From NCBI GenBank assembly GCA_900129675.1, contig FSRD01000001.1:1725501-1789500 (forward strand): 64,000 bases of DNA, in the 5' to 3' direction. The DNA comes from Bradyrhizobium erythrophlei (lineage in GTDB: Bacteria > Pseudomonadota > Alphaproteobacteria > Rhizobiales > Xanthobacteraceae). Shown here piece by piece: positions 18,911 to 27,141 of the stretch; the first letter of the stretch is position 1, and each line of letters starts with the position of its first letter. The position numbers were made by a program, and so were the translations under genes. The notes below the pieces were generated by a model. That model was given only the letters and a program-made list of their open reading frames with translations, ran no database searches and was not told where the DNA came from.

Positions 18911-19432
18911 TCACGCCACGGGATTATACGTCGGGCCACGTTTGGCGGCCTGCAGAGCGGCCATTAAGGCCTTGGCAAAACTAGCTTTTTCGTCGGGCCC
19001 CAAAAAACTGCCGATCGAGACGCGGCGGCCTCTGGAGACCAGATAAAGCCTTTCAATGCCGAATTCGGCGTGGATCTTCTGCTCAAATTGCACCCACAGG
19101 GGATTGAGCACCCATTCGACGACATGGCCGCGATGGCTGACCCGGCGCACGCGCAATTCCGATGCCGTCACCACGATGTCCTCGGTGGCCTTGGCGCGGC
19201 GGAAATTGATCCGGAACGCCCAGTAGATCACCAGCACGTCGAGGCTGAAAAAGCCGAACACCGGCCAGGCGCCCATCATCCAGAACGCCACGCCCGCGAC
19301 AAAACTGACGACGCTGATGAACGCCATCAGCACCAGAAAGCCGGTGCGATTGAGCGAACGGTGGGGCGTCAGCCGTGCCGAAAACAGTTTTGGCTCGGGC
19401 GGCTCCGGATCAAAGTCGTTGCCTGTGGTCAT
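18911..19432 (-). CDS. DUF2244 integral membrane protein
   Basis: A 173-residue protein with two adjacent hydrophobic helices (GFLVLMAFISVVSFVAGVAF and the following segment containing FGFFSLDVLVIYWAF) at about residues 31-70. A cytoplasmic beta-rich domain follows, containing VVTASELRVRRVSHRG and RLYLVSRGRRVSIGSFLGP, as in the DUF2244 family, whose role is unknown. Start ATG 19432, only 22 bases from the divergent nth start, so the two promoters must overlap. Its downstream neighbour is the AraC-MGMT gene, and nth is also a DNA-repair gene; whether DUF2244 has any link to repair is not evident. Confidence 0.85.
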   Translation of the reverse strand: MTTGNDFDPEPPEPKLFSARLTPHRSLNRTGFLVLMAFISVVSFVAGVAFWMMGAWPVFGFFSLDVLVIYWAFRINFRRAKATEDIVVTASELRVRRVSHRGHVVEWVLNPLWVQFEQKIHAEFGIERLYLVSRGRRVSIGSFLGPDEKASFAKALMAALQAAKRGPTYNPVA

Positions 19433-19454
19433 CGCGGGTCAGTATACCCGGTTC

Positions 19455-20234
19455 ATGGCCAAAATCATCCGCGCTCTACGCGCCAAAAAAACCCGCGTTC
19501 GCTCCGCACCGGGGAAGCCGGCGAAAAAGGCGGCGCCGGGATCGCCGCCCAAATCCGCAGCGCCCAAAAAATCGATCAAAAAATCGCCAAAGCCAAAGCC
19601 CTGGACCTCCGCCGAGGTCCACGAGGCCTTCAGCCGTTTTCGCGAGGCCAATCCCGAGCCGAAGGGCGAGCTCGAGCACCTCAACCCCTACACGCTGCTG
19701 GTCGCCGTGGTGCTGTCGGCGCAGGCGACCGACGCCGGCGTCAACAAGGCGACGCGCGCGCTGTTTCAAGTCGCCGACACGCCGCAAAAGATGCTCGCGC
19801 TCGGTGAGGACAACGTCCGCGACTACGTCAAAACCATCGGGCTCTACCGCAACAAGGCCAGGAACGTCATCGCGCTGTCGGAAAAACTGATTGCCGAATT
19901 CGGCGGCGAGGTGCCGCGCAGCCGCGCCGAGATCGAAACGCTGCCCGGCGCCGGACGCAAGACCGCCAATGTCGTGCTCAACATGGCCTATGGCGAGCAC
20001 ACCATGGCGGTCGATACCCATGTGTTCCGCGTCGGCAATCGCACCGGTTTGGCGCCGGGCAATACGCCGCTCGAGGTCGAGCTTGGGCTGGAGAAGGTGA
20101 TCCCGTCCGAGTTCATGCTGCATGCGCATCACTGGTTGATCCTGCATGGCCGCTACACCTGTCTGGCCCGCAAGCCGCGCTGCGAGGTATGCCTGATCAA
20201 CGATCTCTGCCGCTGGCCGGAGAAGACGGTGTAG
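19455..20234 (+). CDS. nth: Endonuclease III
   Basis: A 259-residue DNA glycosylase/AP lyase that removes oxidised pyrimidines. After a Lys/Pro/Ala-rich N-terminal tail of about 50 residues come the helix-hairpin-helix motif LPGAGRKTANVVLNMAYG with the catalytic Lys, the catalytic Asp in VDTHVFRVGNR, and the C-terminal 4Fe-4S ligands spaced Cys-6-Cys-2-Cys-5-Cys in CLARKPRCEVCLINDLC. The basic tail makes it longer than E. coli Nth (211 residues), a common alphaproteobacterial feature. The start is ATG 19455; the frame extends upstream into the divergent DUF2244 gene. Confidence 0.96.
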   Translation: MAKIIRALRAKKTRVRSAPGKPAKKAAPGSPPKSAAPKKSIKKSPKPKPWTSAEVHEAFSRFREANPEPKGELEHLNPYTLLVAVVLSAQATDAGVNKATRALFQVADTPQKMLALGEDNVRDYVKTIGLYRNKARNVIALSEKLIAEFGGEVPRSRAEIETLPGAGRKTANVVLNMAYGEHTMAVDTHVFRVGNRTGLAPGNTPLEVELGLEKVIPSEFMLHAHHWLILHGRYTCLARKPRCEVCLINDLCRWPEKTV

Positions 20235-20358
20235 CTTTTTCGCGAGCGCCTTCTCTCCATCTTTCAATTTATAGTGATGCCCCGGCGCGCCCGGCATCGG
20301 CGGCCTCTGAAATATTCGCTCCTCGCCGCGGTTCCTATAATGAGGTACCAGAGGCAGG

Positions 20359-21420
20359 ATGAGTGATATGAATGACAAGGCCGCACTAGTTTCGCTTGCG
20401 ACCTCGGTTCCCCCGCATCTGTTTCATCAGAGACAAGTCCTGGAAGCAGCCAGCAAGCTGTTGGCGGACCGCTATCCGCAGTTCGAAACCATGTCGAGCC
20501 TGTTTGCCAACACCGGAATACGCCACCGCTACGGCGTCAAACCGATCGAATGGTATCTCGAACGGCGCGGCTGGCCCGAGCGAACGCGGGCGTTTCTCGA
20601 AGGCGCGGAGGCGCTGTTTGTCGACGTCGCGCGCAAGGCGCTGGCGCGTGCCGACCTTTCGGCCGGCGATATCGACACTGTCGTCACGGTATGCTCGACC
20701 GGCATTGCAACGCCGACGCTGGAAGCGCGGGTTGCGGGCCAGCTTGGTTTGCGCAGCGACGTGTCGCGCGTGCCGGTATTCGGTCTCGGATGCGCTGGCG
20801 GCGTCTCCGGCCTGTCGATCGCTTCACGGCTGGCGCAGGCGCGGCCGGGCACCAATGTGCTGTTGGTCGCGCTCGAACTCTGCACCCTTGCGGTGCGCCA
20901 TGATGAATTGACCAAGGCCAACGTCGTCGCGGCCAGCCTGTTCGGCGACGGCGCCGCCGCCGCCATTCTGCGCGCCGGCGATGGCGGCGCGACCCGGATC
21001 GAGGCCGCCGGCGAAAAGCAGTGGCCCGATACGCTCGACATCATGGGATGGAGCGTCGATCCCGAAGGTTTTGGCGTGATCTTTCAGCGCACGATTCCCG
21101 ATTTCGTCCGCGATAATATCGGGCCTGCCGTCACGGAGATTCTGTCCCGGATGGAGTTGTCGGCAAACGATATCGATCGCTTCATTTGTCATCCCGGCGG
21201 CACCAAGGTCATTCTCGCGCTTGAACGGGCGCTGTCGCTCGACCAGGGCACGCTCGACCATGAGCGCGAAGTTATCGCCGACTATGGCAACATGTCGTCG
21301 CCCACCGTGCTGTTCGTACTCGAACGCGCACGCGCGCAAGGCCTGCCGTCGCGGTCGCTGCTGACCGCGCTTGGGCCCGGCTTCACCGCAAGCTGCGTCG
21401 CGCTGCGGCACGCGGCGTGA
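20359..21420 (+). CDS. Type III polyketide synthase (chalcone/stilbene synthase-like)
   Basis: A 353-residue thiolase-fold enzyme with the full type III PKS triad: Cys145 in FGLGCAGGVSGL, His278 in FICHPGGTKV and Asn311 in DYGNMSSPT, plus the ending LTALGPGFTASCVALRHA. These homodimeric enzymes extend an acyl-CoA starter with malonyl-CoA and cyclise the product without an acyl carrier protein. Bacterial relatives make alkylpyrones, alkylresorcinols or phloroglucinols. It is followed, with a GTGA stop/start overlap, by an ICMT-like methyltransferase, as in the bpsA-bpsB and srsA-srsB type loci, which points to a methylated long-chain pyrone or resorcinol. The starter cannot be read from sequence. 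Start ATG 20359, or ATG 20368. Confidence 0.9.
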   Translation: MSDMNDKAALVSLATSVPPHLFHQRQVLEAASKLLADRYPQFETMSSLFANTGIRHRYGVKPIEWYLERRGWPERTRAFLEGAEALFVDVARKALARADLSAGDIDTVVTVCSTGIATPTLEARVAGQLGLRSDVSRVPVFGLGCAGGVSGLSIASRLAQARPGTNVLLVALELCTLAVRHDELTKANVVAASLFGDGAAAAILRAGDGGATRIEAAGEKQWPDTLDIMGWSVDPEGFGVIFQRTIPDFVRDNIGPAVTEILSRMELSANDIDRFICHPGGTKVILALERALSLDQGTLDHEREVIADYGNMSSPTVLFVLERARAQGLPSRSLLTALGPGFTASCVALRHAA

Positions 21421-21932
21421 GCCTCGCGGCCGTCATTCTTGCGCTGGTCACGCTGCAGCGGATCGGTGAGCTCGTCTTGTCGCGATACAACACCGGCAGA
21501 TTGAAGGCGCGCGGCGCGATCGAGATCGGCGCCAATCACTATCCGCTAATCGTGGCGGTCCATGCCGCCTGGCTGATCGCGCTGTGGGTCTGGGGCCGCG
21601 ATCAGGACGTGAATCTGCCGGCGCTTGCGCTGTTCGTCGCGCTGCAGGGCTTTCGCTTATGGATTCTCGCAATGCTCGGGCCGCGATGGACCACGCGCAT
21701 CATCGTGCTGCCGGGCGAGCCGCTGGTCACATCCGGACCCTACCAATATTTTTCGCACCCCAATTATGCCGTCGTCGCCGCCGAGATCGCGCTGCTGCCG
21801 CTCGCGCTGCATCTGCCTTTGCTGGCGCTGATTTTCACGGCGTTGAACGCCGCAGTGCTCGTGATCCGGATTCGCGTCGAGGCCCGCGCGCTGTCCGCCG
21901 TCGACGGTCAACGCGCACGCAGGGCGCTGTGA
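21417..21932 (+). CDS. Isoprenylcysteine carboxyl methyltransferase-like membrane methyltransferase
   Basis: A 171-residue integral membrane protein of the ICMT/phospholipid methyltransferase superfamily. The C-terminal half has the SAM-binding signature VTSGPYQYFSHPNYAVVAAE, and several hydrophobic segments surround it. Homologues paired with type III PKSs (BpsB, SrsB) O-methylate alkylpyrones or alkylresorcinols, which is the inferred role here. The start is GTG 21417, overlapping the PKS stop by 4 bases (GTGA); its own stop overlaps the following pump gene in the same manner, so the three are almost certainly translationally coupled. Confidence 0.85.
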   Translation: MSLAAVILALVTLQRIGELVLSRYNTGRLKARGAIEIGANHYPLIVAVHAAWLIALWVWGRDQDVNLPALALFVALQGFRLWILAMLGPRWTTRIIVLPGEPLVTSGPYQYFSHPNYAVVAAEIALLPLALHLPLLALIFTALNAAVLVIRIRVEARALSAVDGQRARRAL

Positions 21933-23467
21933 GCGAGCAGGCGGAGCCTCGAGCGGTCGCGGCGGCCGTGGCGACATGGGCCGGCTTCCTGTTGATGTGC
22001 CTTGGCATGTTCATGGCCATCCTCGACATCCAGGTGGTCGCGACCTCATTGCCGGCGATCCAGCATGCGCTGGCGATTTCCCCGGACGCCATGAGCTGGA
22101 TCCAGACCGCCTATCTGATCGCCGAGGTGATCGCGATCCCCTTGACCGGCCTGTTCACGCGCGTGCTGACCTTGCGGTGGCTGTTCGTAACAGCCGTCTC
22201 GCTGTTTACCCTGGCGTCGATCGGCTGCGCCTATAGCGGCCATTTTGCCGTGCTGCTGGTGTTCCGGGTGGTGCAGGGATTTTCCGGCGGCGTGCTGATC
22301 CCCGCGGTATTCTCCGCAGTATTTTTGCTGTTTCCGCCCCGGCTTCACGCCGTCGCCACCACGGTCGGCGGCGTGGTCGCGGTGCTGGCGCCGACCGTTG
22401 GACCGGTCGTCGGCGGCTGGATCACGGAAACCTGGTCGTGGCCCTGGCTGTTTCTGATCAACGTCATTCCCGGGATGATCGCGGCCTCGGCGGCGCCGTT
22501 GCTGCTGCCGCGTCAGCAAACCGATCTGAACGAACTGACAAGACTGGACGGGCTAACGCTGATCCTGCTGGCGGCGGCGCTTGCCAGCCTCGAGATCGGG
22601 CTGAAGGAAGCGCCGCACCGTGGCTGGTGGTCGCTGACTTGCATCGGCCTGTTGTCGGCAAGCGCCTTCGGTATCGCCCTTTCGGTCCACCGCAGCTTGC
22701 GATCGGCGCATCCGGTCGTGCAACTCCTGACCTTGAAGCGGCGCTCGTTCGCGGCCGGCTGCGCCTTGAGCTTTTGCCTTGGCGTCGGCCTGTTCGGTTC
22801 GGTCTATCTGATGCCGGTCTTCCTCGCCTTCGTGCGCGGCCGTGATGCCTTCGAGATCGGCACCATCATGCTCGTCACCGGGGTCGCGCAACTCGTCACC
22901 GCGCCGCTCGCCGCGATCCTCGAAAGCCGGATCGGCGCCCGCCTGCTGACGGCTTGTGGCTTCGCTTTGTTCGCGCTGGGACTGGGCTTGAGCGCGTTTC
23001 AGCCCCGCACCGCCGATTTCGACGAAATGTTTTTACCGCAAGTGGTGCGCGGCATCGCGATCATGTTCTGCCTGTTGCCGCCGACCCGCATTGCGCTCGG
23101 TGCGCTCCCGGTAGCGGAGGTGGCGGACGCCAGCGGCCTGTTCAACCTGATGCGGAATTTGGGCGGCGCGATCGGCATCGCTCTGATCGATACCATCCTG
23201 TACGGCCGGATCGGAATTTACGCCGAGGATTTTCGCACCCGCCTGCTGGCGGGAGATGTTACGGCCGCGAAGGCGATCGGGCTAAGCGTAGCCGCGTTTG
23301 TGAACCGGCCGCCGGGACCGCCGGACGATGCTGCCGTGGCATTCGTCCGGCCGATGGTCGAAAAGGCCTCGCTCGCATTGTGCATCAACGAGGCCTGGGC
23401 GATGCTCGCCTGCGTCGCGATTGCCGGACTGCTGTTGGTGCCATTGGCGCGGAACCGGTCGGATTGA
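21929..23467 (+). CDS. DHA2-family MFS efflux transporter (EmrB/QacA-like)
   Basis: A 512-residue major facilitator protein, the 14-helix DHA2 length. It has a short polar N-terminus, then WAGFLLMCLGMFMAILDIQVV with the LDIQVV motif typical of EmrB/QacA (motif D1), and the motif C-like stretch VLAPTVGPVVGGWITE that marks drug/H+ antiporters. The start is GTG 21929 in a GTGA overlap with the methyltransferase stop; the longer in-frame extension seen upstream lies inside that gene. Its place after the PKS and methyltransferase suggests export of their product. Confidence 0.9.
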   Translation: MSEQAEPRAVAAAVATWAGFLLMCLGMFMAILDIQVVATSLPAIQHALAISPDAMSWIQTAYLIAEVIAIPLTGLFTRVLTLRWLFVTAVSLFTLASIGCAYSGHFAVLLVFRVVQGFSGGVLIPAVFSAVFLLFPPRLHAVATTVGGVVAVLAPTVGPVVGGWITETWSWPWLFLINVIPGMIAASAAPLLLPRQQTDLNELTRLDGLTLILLAAALASLEIGLKEAPHRGWWSLTCIGLLSASAFGIALSVHRSLRSAHPVVQLLTLKRRSFAAGCALSFCLGVGLFGSVYLMPVFLAFVRGRDAFEIGTIMLVTGVAQLVTAPLAAILESRIGARLLTACGFALFALGLGLSAFQPRTADFDEMFLPQVVRGIAIMFCLLPPTRIALGALPVAEVADASGLFNLMRNLGGAIGIALIDTILYGRIGIYAEDFRTRLLAGDVTAAKAIGLSVAAFVNRPPGPPDDAAVAFVRPMVEKASLALCINEAWAMLACVAIAGLLLVPLARNRSD

Positions 23468-23577
23468 CCTCGCGGCACCAGCCGCGCGGTATGCCATCGA
23501 CGATCTCTGCCAGTGGCCTCACACGACGGTTTGCGGCATGCATCATGCCTTGATAGCCTCGTCCGGCATTCGGCAGA

Positions 23578-24738
23578 ATGAGTGAGGGGATTGCCTTGAG
23601 TCAGCAGGAACAAACCAGCCCGCCGCCCGCAATGAAGATAGCTGCGGCGCCGCCTCCGCCGGCTGCTCCTCCGGCCTCGCCGCCGCCGACTGCATTGCGC
23701 AATTCCTGGGGCCGTTTCGCGATTCCGCTGTTCGCGGTGCTCGCCGCATTCGCCTTTATCGCGCTGGCGACGCTGCGCTGGGATGCATGGGTCGGTAATG
23801 CCACGGTGCAGACCACGAATGACGCCTATGTCCGCGCCGAGATGACCCGGCTGAGCAGCCGGGTCGCCGGCGAAATCCTCACCGTTGCCGCCAACGATTT
23901 CCAGCGCGTCAAGGCCGGCGATTTGCTGATTCAGATCGACCCCGCCGACTATCAGGCCCAGGTCGCCCAGGCCGAGGCCAGCGTCGCCGCGGCGCAAGCC
24001 GCGCTCGACAATTTAAGCAACCAGGTCGAACTGCAATACGCGACCATCGCGCAGGCCGAAGCCCAGCTTGTATCGGCGGCCGCGCAGGAGGTCGAGGCAA
24101 AGCAGGAACAGGAGCGCCAGCAATCGCTGTCGCAGACCGAATCCGGCACAAGGCAAAAATTCGAACAGGCGACCGCGGCCTACGCCAAGGCGCAGGCCGA
24201 TGTTCGCGCCAGCCGGGCCGTGATCGCCGCGCAACGTCACCAGATGGAAGTGCTGGCCGGAACCAAGAAGCAGCGCGCCGCGGATGTGCTGGGCGCGCAG
24301 GCCGCTCTTGCGTCGGCGCGGCTCAAGCTCGGCTATACCAAAATCGTCGCGCCGTTCGACGGCGTCGTCGGCGAGCGCCAGGTCCAACCGGGCGATTACG
24401 TCAATATCGGCAGCAACCTCATCAATGTCGTGCCGCTGCCCAACGTCTATGTTATAGCCAATTACAAGGAAACCCAGCTCACGCGGGTCAAGCCCGGCCA
24501 ATCCGTCGACATCACGGTCGACAGTTTTCCGAACGAGAAGCTGCATGGCCGCGTCGAGCGGGTCTCGCCCGCCAGCGGCTCGCAATTCGCGCTTCTGCCG
24601 CCGGATAACGCCACCGGCAATTTCACCAAGGTGGTCCAGCGCGTTCCGGTCCGGATCGAACTCGACAAGAACCAGCCGTTGCTGGAGCGCCTGCTGCCGG
24701 GAATGTCGGTCGTGACCAACATTCAGACCGATGACTGA
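23578..24738 (+). CDS. HlyD/EmrA-family periplasmic adaptor
   Basis: A 386-residue membrane-fusion protein. A cytoplasmic Pro/Ala-rich N-terminus (about 40 residues) leads to one membrane anchor (FAIPLFAVLAAFAFIALATL). The barrel-sandwich half-motif TNDAYVRAEMTRLSSRVAGE, a long coiled-coil hairpin (about residues 120-240, rich in Ala/Gln/Glu), and the second half-motif LGYTKIVAPFDGVVGERQV follow. It should link an inner-membrane DHA2 pump to an outer-membrane channel. It starts 110 bases after the first pump and overlaps the next pump by 8 bases, so it may serve both. Confidence 0.92.
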   Translation: MSEGIALSQQEQTSPPPAMKIAAAPPPPAAPPASPPPTALRNSWGRFAIPLFAVLAAFAFIALATLRWDAWVGNATVQTTNDAYVRAEMTRLSSRVAGEILTVAANDFQRVKAGDLLIQIDPADYQAQVAQAEASVAAAQAALDNLSNQVELQYATIAQAEAQLVSAAAQEVEAKQEQERQQSLSQTESGTRQKFEQATAAYAKAQADVRASRAVIAAQRHQMEVLAGTKKQRAADVLGAQAALASARLKLGYTKIVAPFDGVVGERQVQPGDYVNIGSNLINVVPLPNVYVIANYKETQLTRVKPGQSVDITVDSFPNEKLHGRVERVSPASGSQFALLPPDNATGNFTKVVQRVPVRIELDKNQPLLERLLPGMSVVTNIQTDD

Positions 24739-26368
24739 CACGATCGCAGCCGACCAGGCGCTCGGGCCGGTCTCGCGCGGCGGCATCGCGCGCCACCCGC
24801 TGTTCGCGGTCGCCGCCGTGCTGCTCGGCTCTTTTCTGGCCAATTTCGACAGCCGGCTGACATCGGTCGGATTGCCGGATCTGCGCGGCGCCTTTTCGTT
24901 GGGGTTCGACGAGGGCGCCTGGCTCAGCACCGCATCGATCGGTTCGCAGATCTTTATCGCGCCGGCCGTTGCCTGGCTCGCCACCGTATTCGGCTTGCGC
25001 CGCGTGCTTGGCATTCCAAGCCTTGCCTATGCCCTGGTCTCGCTGACAATCCCGTTCGTCCACGACTACACCACGCTGATCGCGCTCAGCATCGTGCACG
25101 GCATGTTGCTGGGGACGTTCGTGCCCGCGACGCTGATGATTGTGTTCCGCAATTTGCCGATCCGGTGGTGGCTGCCGGCGATCTCGATCTATTCCATCCG
25201 GGTCGGCTTCGCGCTCGACAGCGGCACCTCGCTGGTCGGCTTTTACGTCGACCATTGGGGCTGGGAGTGGCTGTACTGGCAGGGCGTGGCGATCGCGCCG
25301 CTGATGGGCTTGATGGTCTATCTCGGTACGCCGGCCGAACCGGTCAACCGCAAGCTGCTGCGGGATGCCGACTGGGGCGGCATGCTGCTGCTCGGCACCT
25401 CCGTCTCGATGATCTATGCCGGTCTCGACCAGGGCAATCGGCTGGACTGGCTGGAATCCGGCACGGTCATGGCGCTGCTTTTGGGCGGCGGCGTGCTGTT
25501 TGTCCTGTTCCTGATCAACGAGGCGCTGGTTCCCGAGCCCTGGGCCCACGTCAATGTGCTGTTCTCGCGCAATGTCGGGCTCTCGCTGGTCGTCATCCTG
25601 CTCTACACCCTCACCAGCCTGTCCAATTCATCGCTGGTGCCGAATTTTCTCAGCGTCGTCGGTCAGCTCAGGCCCGAACAGACCGGTGAGCTGTTGCTGA
25701 CATACGGCGCGCTGCCGATGTTCGCGCTGGTGCCCGTATCGATCTTTCTGCTGCGGCATTTCGATGCCCGCACCGTGCTCGTTGTCGGGCTCTCGGCTTT
25801 CGCCGCGGCCAATTTGCTGGGCACGCAACTCAGCCACGACTGGGCGCGCGGCGATTTCGTCACCATCGTCGTTTTGCTATCGATCGGGCAAGCGTTCACC
25901 TTGCTGCCGATCATCATCCTCGCTGTGTCCAATTCCGATCCGGCCCGCGCGACCTCGTTCGCCGCCTATATCCAGATCATGCGGCTCGGCGGAGCCGAGA
26001 TCGGCGTGGCGCTGATGGGGACCTGGCTGCGCGTGCGTGAGCAGATCCACTCCAATTATCTCGGACAGCACATTGAAAACGGCAGCGTCGACGTCACGCG
26101 CATGCTCAAGCAGCTCTCGGATTTCTTTGCCAGCCACGGCGCCGGAACAGCCGCGGCGCGCGCCATGGGAACGCTTTCGGCCCAGGTGGCACGCGAGGCG
26201 AATACGCTGGCCTATATCGACGGCTTCTGGCTGTGTTTCTGGCTGGCGATGGTCGCGCTGTTGCTCACGGCGTTGATCACCCGGGCGCCGCCGGGTCCAT
26301 TCACGCCGGCGCCCTTCAGTTTTGCCAAGGGTGTGCTGCAGAAGTGCGGCGTAGCTGTGCCGCCGTAA
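24731..26368 (+). CDS. DHA2-family MFS transporter, second pump
   Basis: A 545-residue 14-helix MFS protein. The N-terminal helix region AVLLGSFLANFDSRLTSVGL aligns with motif D1 of EmrB-like pumps, but the usual LDxTVVNVAL is replaced by the variant FDSRLTSVGLPDL, setting it apart from the first pump. The C-terminal part has a hydrophilic loop (EQIHSNYLGQHIENGSVDVT) before the last helices, as in DHA2 proteins that work with an adaptor. Start ATG 24731 overlaps the end of the HlyD gene by 8 bases, so it is the more intimate partner of that adaptor. Confidence 0.9.
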   Translation: MTDTIAADQALGPVSRGGIARHPLFAVAAVLLGSFLANFDSRLTSVGLPDLRGAFSLGFDEGAWLSTASIGSQIFIAPAVAWLATVFGLRRVLGIPSLAYALVSLTIPFVHDYTTLIALSIVHGMLLGTFVPATLMIVFRNLPIRWWLPAISIYSIRVGFALDSGTSLVGFYVDHWGWEWLYWQGVAIAPLMGLMVYLGTPAEPVNRKLLRDADWGGMLLLGTSVSMIYAGLDQGNRLDWLESGTVMALLLGGGVLFVLFLINEALVPEPWAHVNVLFSRNVGLSLVVILLYTLTSLSNSSLVPNFLSVVGQLRPEQTGELLLTYGALPMFALVPVSIFLLRHFDARTVLVVGLSAFAAANLLGTQLSHDWARGDFVTIVVLLSIGQAFTLLPIIILAVSNSDPARATSFAAYIQIMRLGGAEIGVALMGTWLRVREQIHSNYLGQHIENGSVDVTRMLKQLSDFFASHGAGTAAARAMGTLSAQVAREANTLAYIDGFWLCFWLAMVALLLTALITRAPPGPFTPAPFSFAKGVLQKCGVAVPP

Positions 26369-26381
26369 GCGGCAGATGCCG

Positions 26382-27134
26382 TCAACGCGCGGAAACTTCC
26401 CGCCGCCGCGCCTGCTCGATCAGTTCCGGCCGCGGGCCGCTCAAGCGCTTGTGCATGTGAACCATGAAGGCCATGCCGAACAAAGGCGTCGCCAGATTGA
26501 GGATCGGGATCGACACGAACGCTGCGATGATCAGGCCTGCGGTGAACACGATGGCGGCGTTTTCCTTGCGCATCGCCTTGGCTTCCGCCGGCGAGCGGAA
26601 CCGCATCGCCGCGAGTTCGAAATATTCACGTCCCAACAGCCACGCGGTCGCGATGAAGAACGCGATGAAGCCGGCGCCCGCGACGAACACGAAGGGCAGC
26701 GCGATCAGATAGACCAGGATGGTCAGCAGCGCGGTCTTGACGCCTTCCGGGATTGCGACGCCGAGCGGCAGCGCGGTGCCGGGAAGCTCCGCCGGATAAT
26801 GTTCGCGCTCGACATGATCGGCGACGTCGTCGACGAACACGCTGGCGACCAGCGAGGTGATTGCGGGCATCAGGAAGATGCCGCCGAGCACGACACCGAG
26901 GCCGGCGGCGATCGAAATGATCCAGGCGAGGACATTGAGCGTCGAGTGGAAGCCGGGGCCCAGCATGGCCTCGGCCCAGGTCTCGCCATTCTCCGCAAGC
27001 CAGCTCAACAACCGCTGCAATCCGATCGCCAGCACCGTGACCAGCACCAGCGCCAGCCCGATCGAGCGCCATAGAATGGTGCGCATCGGCGGCGACAGGA
27101 TCTGCGATAGCGCCTTGACGGCGGCGTCCAACAT
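26382..27134 (-). CDS. EI24/CysZ-like integral membrane protein
   Basis: A 250-residue membrane protein with about four hydrophobic segments (LVLVTVLAIGLQRLL, LAWIISIAAGLGVVLGGIFL, LLTILVYLIALPFVFVAGAG, AAIVFTAGLIIAAFVSIPIL). The blocks PPMRTILWRSIGLAL near the N-terminus and ATPLFGMAFMVHMHKRL near the C-terminus are typical of the EI24/CysZ family. CysZ is a sulfate permease, but many family members are unstudied, so sulfate transport here is only a possibility. It lies 7 bases after the end of the indolepyruvate oxidoreductase gene on the same strand and is probably co-transcribed with it. Confidence 0.8.
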   Translation of the reverse strand: MLDAAVKALSQILSPPMRTILWRSIGLALVLVTVLAIGLQRLLSWLAENGETWAEAMLGPGFHSTLNVLAWIISIAAGLGVVLGGIFLMPAITSLVASVFVDDVADHVEREHYPAELPGTALPLGVAIPEGVKTALLTILVYLIALPFVFVAGAGFIAFFIATAWLLGREYFELAAMRFRSPAEAKAMRKENAAIVFTAGLIIAAFVSIPILNLATPLFGMAFMVHMHKRLSGPRPELIEQARRREVSAR

Positions 27135-27141
27135 GGCGGTC

